The position numbers and the translations under genes are program-made. The notes beneath the pieces are model-generated. The model was not told where the DNA came from. It ran no database searches and worked only from the letters and a program-made list of their open reading frames with translations. From Labilithrix sp. (lineage in GTDB: Bacteria; Myxococcota_A; Polyangia; Polyangiales; Polyangiaceae): a stretch of DNA of 64,000 nt. The stretch covers positions 248,001-312,000 of the forward strand of contig JAHBWE010000015.1 of the NCBI GenBank assembly GCA_019637155.1. The letters are read 5' to 3'. Position 1 is the first letter of the stretch, and each line of letters opens with the position of its first letter. Positions 1-8,900 of the stretch are shown here, piece by piece.

Positions 1-888
1 CGGCACGACCTCGATCCCGCCGCCCATCAGGCGCACGATCTCGAGGAGCCCCGTCCGGGTCGGGTTCGCCCCGACCCCGCGCACGGTGACGCGCGACCCG
101 GGCGTGATCTGCGCGGCGACGACGAGGAACGCCGCGGCGGACGCGTCGCCGGGGATGTCGATCGAGAAGCCCTCCATCTTCCCGCTCCACCCCGCCGGAT
201 CGAGCTCCACCGCGGTCGCGACCGTCTTCAGCGGCACGCCGAGCGCGTGCATCATCCGCTCGGTGTGGTCGCGCGAGAGCGTGGGCTCCTTGAACCACGT
301 CGTGCCGTGCGCGTAGAGGCCGGAGAGCAGGATCGCGCTCTTCACCTGCGCGCTCGCGACCGGGCTCTCGTACTCGATCTCCTTCAGGTACGTGCCGTCC
401 GGCAGCGGGCCCACCACGAGCGGCGGCGTGAGGTCGCCCTCCTTCTTCGGGTGCGGGACGCCGTCGATGACGGCGCCGCGCGCGCGGAGCGGGCCCACCA
501 CGCGCATCATCGGCCGGCGCGTGAGCGAGGCGTCGCCGACGAGCCGCGACGCGAACGGCTGCGCCGCGAGGATGCCGGTGAGGAGGCGCATCGTCGTGCC
601 GGAGTTCCCGCAGTCGAGGTCCTCCGCCGGCGCGCGGAGGCCGAAGAGGCCGGTGCCCCGAACGCGCAGCGTCGTCGCGTCGACGTCGGTCACCGTCGCG
701 CCCATCGCGCGCATGCAGCTCGCGGTCGAGACGTTGTCCTCACCGTGCGAAAACTGCCGGATCTCGGACTCGCCCTCGCAGAGCGACGCGAAGAGGAGCG
801 CGCGATGACCGATGCTCTTGTCGCTGGGGACCGGCACGCTCCCGACGAGCGGCGTGCCGGCGAGCGGATGGACGACGAGGGTGCTCAC
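1..888 (-). CDS. aroA: 3-phosphoshikimate 1-carboxyvinyltransferase (EPSP synthase), N-terminal part
   Basis: Cytoplasmic shikimate-pathway enzyme that joins phosphoenolpyruvate to shikimate-3-phosphate. The gene runs off the left edge, so about 296 of the family's usual ~430 residues are present. Reading from the GTG at 888, PSDKS (residues 21-25) is the N-terminal phosphate/PEP-binding Lys motif. DCGNSGTTMR (92-101) is the hallmark EPSP-synthase motif. Further on SPVASAQVKSAILL and a PTRTG motif fit the family. The GTG lies 11 bp after the stop of the upstream FG-GAP lipoprotein, so it is probably the last visible gene of the pheA directon. Identification is secure; the choice of GTG as start is an inference. 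Confidence 0.95.
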   Translation of the reverse strand, partial: MSTLVVHPLAGTPLVGSVPVPSDKSIGHRALLFASLCEGESEIRQFSHGEDNVSTASCMRAMGATVTDVDATTLRVRGTGLFGLRAPAEDLDCGNSGTTMRLLTGILAAQPFASRLVGDASLTRRPMMRVVGPLRARGAVIDGVPHPKKEGDLTPPLVVGPLPDGTYLKEIEYESPVASAQVKSAILLSGLYAHGTTWFKEPTLSRDHTERMMHALGVPLKTVATAVELDPAGWSGKMEGFSIDIPGDASAAAFLVVAAQITPGSRVTVRGVGANPTRTGLLEIVRLMGGGIEVVP

Positions 889-899
889 GGCGTCGTGAT

Positions 900-2546
900 C
901 TAGCGCACCCAGCCGTTGCGGAGGAAGTTCGCACGACCAGTCGGCCACAAGAGGCAGTTCGGCTTCGAGCCGGGCACCGTGAACACGTGAACGGGATCCT
1001 TCGTCGACGCGTATTCGTCCTTGAGCGACACGACGATGTCGAGCGCGCCGTCGCCGTCGGCGTCGCCGATGGTCGGGACCGCCATCGAGCCTCGCTCCGG
1101 AAGCGGCACTTTGTGGAGCTGTGCGCCCTGCGCGGAGAGGACGTAGAGCGCGCCCGCGCCCTCGTCCGGCGTGTACGTCGCGAAGACGATCTCGGGCACG
1201 CCGTCGGCGGAGAGGTCCGCGACGACGACGCCCGGCGTGAGCGCGCGGCCGTCCTCGGCGTACGCGAACGACCACAGCTCCGTCTTCGCCGCGCTCACCG
1301 CGTGGATCTTGCCGTCGAAGCCCGCGAAGATCAGCTCGAGGCCGGGGACCGCCGCGTCGACGTCCGCGACCGTGACCTGGTTCGTGAGGCCGACGAGGTT
1401 CCCCGCCCCGGCGACCGCGTCGTCGCCGAGCTTCGGGCTGAAGCCGTCGTTCAGGCCCATCACGTAGGCCGGGACGTGGAACGGCGTCTCCCAGCCCGCG
1501 GGCCGCGAGGCGTCCGGCTTCACCACCCAGAGCGCGACGCCGCGGAGGCGATCGTCCTGCGATGCATTCTGCACGCTTCCGACCATGATGATCTCGGGCG
1601 TGCCATCCTTGTCGATGTCGGCGATCGCGGGCGGCGTGTTCGTGAAGTGCGCCTGGTCGCTCGTCGCCTCGTCGTCGGCGAAGCCCTGCTGCGCGAGCGG
1701 GAGGTCGTGGAGGTAGCGCACGCCCGGCGTCTTCGGGCGCTTCCGGAACATCGGGTTCGCGTCCATCGCCGCGCCGGAGCCGTGGAAGAAGCTCGCGTAC
1801 GCGTTGTCGTGCGGCACGACGAGGTCCTGCTTCGCGTCGCCGTCGAGCGCGCCGATCGCGAGGTTCTGATCGTAGAGGCCCGCGAAGTAACACGGCCCCG
1901 GATCGCAGCCCGCGGCGCCGCTCGCGACCGGTGGGAAGCCCGGCACCGGCGTGCCGTTCGCGTGGTACGCGTGGACGATGTCCTTGTCGTTGCGCACGCC
2001 GACGACGAGGTCGAGCGCGCCGTCGCCGTCGAGGTCCCCCGCCGCGACGGTGCGCGTCTCCGCGGTCCCGAACTTCTGCGGGAACCCCGGCACCGCGGCG
2101 CCGCTCGCGTCGACGAGGTAGGCCTGATCGCGCGCCGCGAAGGCGATCTCGAGCTTCGCGTCGCCGGTGAAGTTCGCGACGATCGGGCTCGCCCAGATGC
2201 GGTCCTTGTCGGAGCCGACCGTGAAGGCGCGCGTGCCGTCGGCGCGCCACACGACGACGCGGCCGCCGCGCGCGACGATCGTCTCGGGCTTGCCGTCGCC
2301 GTCGAGGTCCGCGATCGCGGGGGAGCCGAGCCAGCCCTCCGCGCCGCGCTCGTCGACGAGCTTGCGGAGCAGCGTCGGAGCCGCGACCTCGGCGCTCCCG
2401 CCCGCCGCCGCGCAGCTCGGCGCGACCGGCGCAGCGCTCCCGCCGTCGCCGGTCGGCGCGCCCGTTCCACTCGGACCACCCCCACCGGCGTCGTCGCTCC
2501 CGCACGCGAGCGCTCCGCCGAGGACGAGCCAAAACGCTCTCCGCAT
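900..2546 (-). CDS. FG-GAP/VCBS repeat lipoprotein
   Basis: Predicted secreted, lipid-anchored beta-propeller protein of 548 residues. The N-terminus is a lipoprotein signal peptide with lipobox LGGALAC and a Gly-rich linker. The body carries repeated calcium-binding-type acidic loops (DLDGDGKPE, DLDGDGALD, DIDKDGTPE, DLSADGVPE, DADGDGALD), typical of FG-GAP/integrin-alpha-like propeller blades. No catalytic residues are recognisable, so ligand or role is unknown. It lies 9 bp downstream of another lipoprotein gene and 11 bp upstream of aroA, suggesting co-transcription with aromatic amino-acid genes although no functional link is evident. Confidence 0.88.
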   Translation of the reverse strand: MRRAFWLVLGGALACGSDDAGGGGPSGTGAPTGDGGSAAPVAPSCAAAGGSAEVAAPTLLRKLVDERGAEGWLGSPAIADLDGDGKPETIVARGGRVVVWRADGTRAFTVGSDKDRIWASPIVANFTGDAKLEIAFAARDQAYLVDASGAAVPGFPQKFGTAETRTVAAGDLDGDGALDLVVGVRNDKDIVHAYHANGTPVPGFPPVASGAAGCDPGPCYFAGLYDQNLAIGALDGDAKQDLVVPHDNAYASFFHGSGAAMDANPMFRKRPKTPGVRYLHDLPLAQQGFADDEATSDQAHFTNTPPAIADIDKDGTPEIIMVGSVQNASQDDRLRGVALWVVKPDASRPAGWETPFHVPAYVMGLNDGFSPKLGDDAVAGAGNLVGLTNQVTVADVDAAVPGLELIFAGFDGKIHAVSAAKTELWSFAYAEDGRALTPGVVVADLSADGVPEIVFATYTPDEGAGALYVLSAQGAQLHKVPLPERGSMAVPTIGDADGDGALDIVVSLKDEYASTKDPVHVFTVPGSKPNCLLWPTGRANFLRNGWVR

Positions 2547-2555
2547 GCCGATAGC

Positions 2556-3566
2556 TTACTTCGACGGCGGCGCGGGCGCAGGTGCAGGTGCCGGCGCCGG
2601 CGGTGGGGCCGACGAGCGCGGAGGCGGGCCGATCCACTGCGGGACGGCCGCGAGCACGCCGCGGAGCGTCAGGTCGTCGATCTCGAGCTTCACCTGCACG
2701 TCGCTCTGCTCCGCCTTCACGTCGAGGCCCTTCACCTGGACGCCGACGAGGGAGAGGAGCTTCAGGTAGCTCGTCGCCGACTTCACGTGCTCCGCGTTCG
2801 CGGTCGCGGAGGCGGCGTCGGGGTACGTGAGGCTGCCGGCGATCTGCATGCCGGGGCTCTTGAACGACACGAGGCCACGGAGGCCCTTCATGTCCTTCAC
2901 GAACTGCACGGGGTACTTCTGCACGACGTCGGGCGGGATCGGCTGCGTCGCGAAGTCCGCCGCCACCGCCGCCGCCGCGCCCGGCGACTCGACGGTCTCG
3001 AGCATCCACTGCGGGATGTCACGCTTTACCCGGTTATCCTTGATCCGCTCGAGCACGCGGCGGATGCCGCTCTCGGTGCCGGCGACCACGCGCGTCGGCG
3101 AGAGGATCGTGAAGCCGATGTTGTTCAGCGTGTACACGTCGCGGCCGGCGTACTGCGACGCGACGAGGTAGCCGCCGCCCTTCGTCTGCGTCTGCGCCGT
3201 CACCGCCTGCTTGATCTTCGCCTCGTCGAAGCGGCCGACGACGACCGCGGCCGCGTCGACGCCCTGGTACGCGTAGCTCGCGAAGGTGATGCGATCGACG
3301 TCCTTCGACGCGGTGAAGCCGGCCTCGGCCCCGAGCGGCATGTACGTCTCGATCAGCTTCGAGAGATCGGCGCCGAACGTCTCGCTCCCGAAGAACGCGC
3401 GCGCGTCGACCGTCCCGACCATGATCGCGTTCGCGGGGAGGAGCGCGAGCGCGTCGTCCAGCGCGGGGCTCGCGGTGGTGACCGGCGTCTTGGCGTCCGG
3501 CTTGTCACCGCACGCCGCGAGGACAGAGAGACCGACGAGGAGGAGGGGAAGTCCGCGCTTGAGCAT
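2556..3566 (-). CDS. lipoprotein of unknown function with proline-alanine tail
   Basis: A 336-residue protein starting with a clear lipoprotein signal (MLKRGLPLLLVGLSVLAAC). The mature part is about 290 residues of ordinary globular composition beginning with ALDDALALLPANA. It ends in a PAPAPAPAPAP tail that may span the periplasm or peptidoglycan. I do not recognise a family. It lies between pheA (42 bp upstream) and the FG-GAP lipoprotein (9 bp downstream) on the same strand, so it is probably in the same transcript. Confidence 0.85.
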   Translation of the reverse strand: MLKRGLPLLLVGLSVLAACGDKPDAKTPVTTASPALDDALALLPANAIMVGTVDARAFFGSETFGADLSKLIETYMPLGAEAGFTASKDVDRITFASYAYQGVDAAAVVVGRFDEAKIKQAVTAQTQTKGGGYLVASQYAGRDVYTLNNIGFTILSPTRVVAGTESGIRRVLERIKDNRVKRDIPQWMLETVESPGAAAAVAADFATQPIPPDVVQKYPVQFVKDMKGLRGLVSFKSPGMQIAGSLTYPDAASATANAEHVKSATSYLKLLSLVGVQVKGLDVKAEQSDVQVKLEIDDLTLRGVLAAVPQWIGPPPRSSAPPPAPAPAPAPAPPSK

Positions 3567-3608
3567 GAACGCGCGGACTCTATCACGCTCGCCTTCGCGG
3601 CGGGGGCG

Positions 3609-4679
3609 TCACCCGAGCTGGTACGAGCCGAGGACCTTGAAGAACTTCGCCTGCCGGCGCACGTCCTCGAGCGCCCCCACCACCGGGCGGTCGGTCGGGT
3701 GCCCCTGGATCTCCATGAAGAGGTGGTACTGCCAGCTCTCGTCCTGGATCGGTCGCGACTGGACCTTGGTCAGGTTCACGCCGCGCTCGGCGAACTGCTT
3801 CACGATCTCGTGGAGCGCGCCCGGCGCATCCTGCAGCGCGACGATGATCGCGGTGAGGTCCTTGCCGGTGCGGCTCGGCGGGCGGTTGCCGATGATCGCG
3901 TAGCGGACGCGCTCGTCGCCGTCGTCGCGCACGTTGCGCTTGATGACCTCGAGCGAGAAGTCCGCGGTGAAGCCCTCGTGCACGAGGGCGGCCGCGCGCG
4001 GGTCGGCGGCCGCGAGCTGGCACGCGGCGTAGGCGGTCTTCACGTCCTGCACGTCGGCGCCGGACATCTCGTTCGCGAGGAACTTCACGCAGTGCGCGCG
4101 ATCCTTCGGGATGCAGTAGACCTTCTGCACCTCGGCGAGGCTCGACGCCTTGCTCGCGAGCTGGAGGTTCACGATCGACTCGAACGCGGCGACGATCTTC
4201 ACGTCGCTGTCGGTGAGCGCCGCGATCGTGGCCTGGACGACGCCGTCGGCGCGCGTCTCGAACGGGATGACGGCGTACGTCGCGCGCTTGCGGCTGACCT
4301 CGTCGATCGCGCGCGCGATCGTCTCGCCGCCGAGGTACTCCGCCGCGACGCCGAAGCGGCTCCGCGCGGCGGCGTGGGAGAAGCCTCCGTCGAGCCCGGC
4401 GTACGAGACGACGACCGGCTGCTCGAGCGCGAAGCATGACGCGAAGATCTCGCGGAAGATCTGGCGGAGGGCGGGGTGCGGGACGTCGCCCGTCGCCGTC
4501 GTCACGAGCGCCTCGATCTGTCCGCGGTCGGGCAGGCCGGGCGGCACCGTCATCGATTTCTGGAGCTCGCCGATGCGCTTCGACAGCTTCGCGCGCCGCT
4601 CGATCGACGCGAGGAGCGAAACGTCGATCTTCGCGATCTCCCCCCGCAGGTCCTCTACCTCACGCCGTTTGTCGGTCAT
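3609..4679 (-). CDS. pheA: chorismate mutase / prephenate dehydratase-like bifunctional protein (P-protein)
   Basis: 356 residues from the ATG at 4679, which gives the normal AroQ start; a 35-codon upstream extension of the ORF is Arg-rich shadow and was dropped. Residues 5-45 are an AroQ chorismate-mutase helix, about 88-265 a prephenate-dehydratase fold, and about 272-345 an ACT domain with the Phe-binding motifs APGALHE (285-291) and QSRP (307-310). In known relatives the protein makes phenylpyruvate and is feedback-inhibited by phenylalanine. Several dehydratase signature motifs are altered: GLDGGFSH at 95-102, ETR instead of ENS, CIPK instead of SHPQ, and VRY (258-260) instead of TRF. 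Dehydratase activity is therefore uncertain. It is divergent from the gene at 4703, with only 23 bp between the two starts. Confidence 0.85.
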   Translation of the reverse strand: MTDKRREVEDLRGEIAKIDVSLLASIERRAKLSKRIGELQKSMTVPPGLPDRGQIEALVTTATGDVPHPALRQIFREIFASCFALEQPVVVSYAGLDGGFSHAAARSRFGVAAEYLGGETIARAIDEVSRKRATYAVIPFETRADGVVQATIAALTDSDVKIVAAFESIVNLQLASKASSLAEVQKVYCIPKDRAHCVKFLANEMSGADVQDVKTAYAACQLAAADPRAAALVHEGFTADFSLEVIKRNVRDDGDERVRYAIIGNRPPSRTGKDLTAIIVALQDAPGALHEIVKQFAERGVNLTKVQSRPIQDESWQYHLFMEIQGHPTDRPVVGALEDVRRQAKFFKVLGSYQLG

Positions 4680-4702
4680 GTGCTCTAAGGATAGCACCGC
4701 CT

Positions 4703-5209
4703 GTGATCTCCGCCCTTCGCGACAAGTACGAGCGGATGCGCGCGCTCCGCGAAGCGCACGCGCGCGCGGACGAGCCTGATCCACGGCCCGCGCTGCAGCG
4801 CCTCGCGGCCGAGTTCCCGGGCGCGCTGCGCGAGCTCGATCGACTCCCGATCGACGAGATCGCGCACCGCATCCTCGCGCTCCGGGCGGCGGAGGCCGAT
4901 CCGGCGCGCATCGAGGGCTGGATGATCGCCGAGCACACGTTCCACCGCTACGCGCGCGGCGTCCTCGCGACGAAGCGCTGGCTCTCCGACCACGTCCCCG
5001 ACGAGGCGGCGTTCCGGCGCGCGCTCCCGACCCTCGACCCCGAAGCCGCGCTCTTCGCCACCGACCTCGAGGCGGTCGCGTCCCCTCCCCGCGGCCGCGT
5101 CATGGACCTCGTCTACGCCCGCGCCGCCGACGACCTCTGCATCCCCGAGCCCGCCCTCCGCCATCTCCTGCACGACCAACGCATTCAAGCGCCCCAACCC
5201 CCGCATTGA
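4703..5209 (+). CDS. hypothetical protein, predicted helical and charged
   Basis: 168 residues from the GTG at 4703; the ATG at 4735 is an alternative start. The protein is soluble, rich in Arg, Ala, Glu and Leu, and probably mostly helical, with segments such as LQRLAAEFPGALRELDRLP. There is no signal peptide, no cysteine pairing and no family I recognise. It is transcribed divergently from pheA with 23 bp between start codons, so the two must share or overlap promoter elements. The strand-specific reading and good length support a real gene, but the function is unknown. Confidence 0.6.
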   Translation: MISALRDKYERMRALREAHARADEPDPRPALQRLAAEFPGALRELDRLPIDEIAHRILALRAAEADPARIEGWMIAEHTFHRYARGVLATKRWLSDHVPDEAAFRRALPTLDPEAALFATDLEAVASPPRGRVMDLVYARAADDLCIPEPALRHLLHDQRIQAPQPPH

Positions 5210-5537
5210 AGTCATTTATAAGGCGCGCACGACTCTCCAGCCCGCCGCAACGCCTTCGGTATGCGGCGTCGCGAGGATCAGCCTTTCCGCTCCACATCAC
5301 GCCCACACCCCAGCCCCCGCACCATCCCCCTCGACGGAGCGCTGCACTTCGACAACGCGAAGCGAGCTGCGCCGACGTCAGCGGAGGCGCTGCGCTTCAG
5401 CGACGTGGACCGAAGCAGCAGCGCCGGCGTCACGGCGGTCGGCAATGCGGAGCGAGCCGTGCGGCGCGGCATCGTTGGCGTGGCGTCGATCGTGGCGGAG
5501 GCGGAAGGGCGCTGTGGTTCGGGCGCTGCGGCGTGCG
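5210..5537. other. 328-bp stretch without a supported gene
   Basis: This lies between the convergent ends of the hypothetical gene at 4703-5209 and the FmdB-type gene. ORFs on both strands here have frame-shadow composition and no family resemblance. The left end has a short AT-richer patch around 5211-5221. No terminator with a T tract, repeat or RNA gene could be seen. Confidence 0.5.
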
Positions 5538-5846
5538 CTACTTCGTGTCGGGCTTCGCGGGAGCGGTTGGCTTGGGGTCTGGCTTTGACTCGGTCTTCGA
5601 CTCCGAGGTCGGTGTCGAGGTGCCTTCGCTCTTCGCGGCGTCGCTGCTGCCGCTGCTCTTCTTCGTCGAGGAGTACAGGTCGGCGTACCAGCCGCCGCCC
5701 TTCAGGATGAAGTTGCCGCCGCTGATCTGGCGCTTCGCAGTGGACTGACTGCACTTCGGGCAGACCTGGATCGGGTCCTCGGAGATCTTCTGCATCTCCT
5801 CCCAGGCGTTGCCGCAGCTCGTGCAGACGTACTCGTAGGTCGGCAT
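5538..5846 (-). CDS. FmdB-family zinc-ribbon protein
   Basis: 102 residues. The N-terminal half is the classic FmdB regulatory-protein zinc ribbon: MPTYEYVCTSCG with CxxC at 8-11 and CPKC at 29-32, followed by the conserved AKRQISGG region. The C-terminal half is a low-complexity Ser/Lys/Glu/Pro tail. Members of this family are small putative zinc-binding proteins of poorly defined function. It is divergent from smc, with a 152-bp intergenic region that contains an inverted repeat. Confidence 0.88.
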   Translation of the reverse strand: MPTYEYVCTSCGNAWEEMQKISEDPIQVCPKCSQSTAKRQISGGNFILKGGGWYADLYSSTKKSSGSSDAAKSEGTSTPTSESKTESKPDPKPTAPAKPDTK

Positions 5847-5891
5847 CTCGGCGGAATCTCTTGTCTCTTCGCGGGCGCGGCGTCAAGGGCG

Positions 5892-5921
5892 CTGAACGCT
5901 CTTGCGGGTGCAGGCGTTCAG
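5892..5921. promoter_or_regulatory. inverted repeat between fmdB-type gene and smc
   Basis: CTGAACGC (5892-5899) and GCGTTCAG (5914-5921) are perfect 8-bp inverted arms separated by 14 bp. The pair lies in the divergent fmdB-type/smc intergenic region. This could be an operator for a dimeric regulator or simply a chance palindrome. A TTGACA hexamer lies just downstream at 5941-5946, but I see no convincing -10 at 16-18 bp spacing. Confidence 0.3.
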
Positions 5922-5998
5922 GGGTATCCACTACTGAACATTGACACTATGTGAAGTGACATGACGTCCTTCATAGGGTCAGCGAACGGTGCTAACCG

Positions 5999-8900
5999 AT
6001 GAAGATCAAACGCCTCGAGCTCCAGGGTTTCAAGTCTTTCGTCGACCGCACGGTCGTGAGCTTCGAGCACGAGATCATGGGCATCGTCGGCCCGAACGGG
6101 TGTGGGAAGTCGAACATCGTCGACGCCATCCGCTGGTGCATGGGCGAACAGAGCGCCAAGCACCTCCGCGGCCGGAGCATGGAAGACGTCATCTTCAACG
6201 GCTCCGAGTCGCGGACCCCGGCCGACTTCGCCGAGGTCACCCTCACCTTCGAGAACGACGATCCGGGCGACATGCCGCTCGAGTACAAAGACTACGCCGA
6301 GATCGCGGTGACGCGGCGGCTGCATCGCAGCGGCGACAGCGAGTACCTGATCAACAAGACGCCCGTTCGCCTGAAGGACATCACCGATCTGTTCCTCGGC
6401 ACCGGCGTCGGCACGAAGGCGTACTCGATCGTCGAGCAGGGCAAGATCGGCCTCATCGTCAGCGCGAAGCCGGAGGACCGGCGCCTCCTCATCGAAGAGG
6501 CCGCCGGCATCACGAAGTTCAAGAGCCGGAAGAAGCAGGCCGAGCGCAAGATGGAGCTCACGCAGCAGAACCTGCTTCGCGTCGGCGACATCATCGGCGA
6601 GCTCGAACGGAGCCTCGGCTCGCTGAAGCGGCAGGCCGCGAAGGCGGAGCGCTACATCGCGTACCGCGGCGAGCTCGAGGACCTCCAGCTCCACGACTCC
6701 GCGCAGAAGTGGCTCGAGCTCCGCGGCTGGATCATGCTCGAGTCGAACGAGGTCGAGCGCCTCGGCCTCGAGGCCGACGAGGCGAGGAACACGCTCGCCG
6801 CGCGCGAGGGCGAGCTCGACGCCGCGCGCCAGGACGCGCACAACGCCGAGGAGGCGCTCGAGCAAGCCAACACCGCCGCGTTCGCCGCCGACAACGAGGC
6901 GCGCGCGGAGGAGGCCGCGATCGAGCGCGCGAAGGACCGCATCGACGCGCTCCGCCGCCGCGAGACGCAGGCCGAGGGCGAGCTCGCCGAGATCGCGGAG
7001 CAGGCCGGCACGCTCGCGACGGAGCGAGCGGCGGTGGACGCCGACATCGCGATCCTCGAAGAGGGCGAGACCGGCGTCGCGAACGCGGTCGCGGCGGAGG
7101 AGGAGAAGCTCGCGACGCTCTCGACCGAGAGCGAGGACGCCGAGCGCGTCGTCGTCGAGCTGCGTCAGGTCATCAGCCAGGCGCGCGAGGCCATCGCCGC
7201 GAGCGAGGCCAAGCTCGAAGGCTTTGATCGCCGCAAGGAGGACCTCGTCCACCGCGAGGAGCGCATCTCCGGCGAGCGCGAGCAGCGGGAGGGATCGCTC
7301 CTCGAGCTCGAGGCGCGCATGGAGCAGCTCTGGCTCGCGGTCGAAGACCTCACCTCGGGGAAGGTCACGACCGAGGAGGACCGCGCGCAGATGGAGGTCC
7401 GCCTCGGCGAGCTCCGCCACGAGATCGCCGAGAGCGAGCGGCTCCTCGACGAGGCGAAGGCGGAGGCGAGCAAGAAGCGCTCGCGCCTGCACGCGCTCTC
7501 CGAGATGCACGCGCGCAACGAGGGCGTCGGCGCCGGCGCGAAGGCGCTCATCGAGACGAAGAGCGAGACCCTCGCCGGCCTCCTCGCCGACCGCGTCGAG
7601 GCCCCGGTCGAGCTCACCCCCGCCCTCGCCGGCCTCCTCGGGAGCCACCTCGAGGACGTCGTCGTCGAGGACCTCGAGCGCGGCGTCGCGCTCCTCGCCG
7701 ACCTCGCGACGAAGAACAAGGGACGCGCCACGATCGTCGCGCGTCATCCCGCGTTCGTCGCCGGGCGCAGCGCGAGACTCCCCGGCGACGGCGACGGCGA
7801 CGGCGAGGGAGGCGAAGGCGCGCTCCGCCTCGTCGATCACCTCCGCTACGCGCCCGAGGACGAGGCGCTCGTGCGCGCGGTCATCGGCGACACCGTCGTC
7901 GTCGCCGACGTCGACGCCGCCCTCGCCTTCCGCGCCGAAACCCGCGCCGACGTCGAGGTCGTCACGCGCGACGGCACCGTGTTCCACGCCGACGGTCGCG
8001 TGTCGGGCGGCAACGGCGAGGCCGGCGCGCACATGCTCGACGTGCGCCGCGAGATGCGCGAGCTCACCGACGAGGTCCTTCGCCTCGAGGCCCTCGTCGC
8101 CGATCGCCTCGCGCACCACCAGACCCTGCGCACGCAGATCGGCGAGACGCAGGGCGCGCTCGAGCGCGCGCGGCAGCAGGCGCATCAGGACGAGCTCGCG
8201 CTCGTCCACGCCGAGAAGGACCTGAAGAACGCGGAGGCGGAGGCGGCGCAGCACACCGGGCGCGTCGCCGAGCTCGCGGCCGAGCTCGCCGAGCTCCACG
8301 CGAAGATCGCGACCGCCGACGCCGAGCGCGGCGAGGCGCAGAGCGCGCTCGATCAGGCGCGCGAGGGGCTCGCCGGCCTCGAGACGCGCATCGGCGAGGC
8401 GGAGACGAGCGCGACGGAGTGGCGCGAGCAAGCGAAGGCGCAGCAAGCGAACCTGATGGAGCGCAAGGTCGCCCTCGCCGGCGCGCGCGAGAAGCTCGCC
8501 GCTTCACGAACGACGCTGCAGCGCCTCGCGCAGAGCGAGCTCGCGCTGACGGAGCGCTCCCAGCGCCTCGAGGCGGAGCTCTTCGAAGGCGCGCGCGAGC
8601 TCGGCGCGACGGCGGCCACGCTCCTCAAGCACAAGGAGCAGCGCGAGACCGCGCTCGCCGCGGCGAAGGCGGCGCAAGACATGCTCACCGAGGCGCGCGG
8701 CACCTTCGAGCGCTTCCGCGCCGACCTCGGCGAGCGCGAGGCGGGCCTCAAGGACCTCCGCACCCGCGCCGACGAGACGCGCGCCGCGCTCGGCCAGCAC
8801 GAGATGGCGCTCCGCGAACGCGAGCTCGCGATGGAGCACCTCCTCGCCGGCGTGCGCGAGAAGTTCCGCGGCCTCGACCTCGCGCGCGTGGTCGGCGACT

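Noticed and set aside
987..4439. 1150-codon open frame on the plus strand across the aroA-pheA region
   Set aside because: It is antisense to four well-supported minus-strand genes, is extremely Arg/Asp/Val/Leu-rich, and has no domain. This is a GC-phase shadow.
4680..4702. Phenylalanine leader peptide or attenuator before pheA
   Set aside because: Only 23 bp separate the divergent starts, with no room for a leader ORF or Phe codon run.
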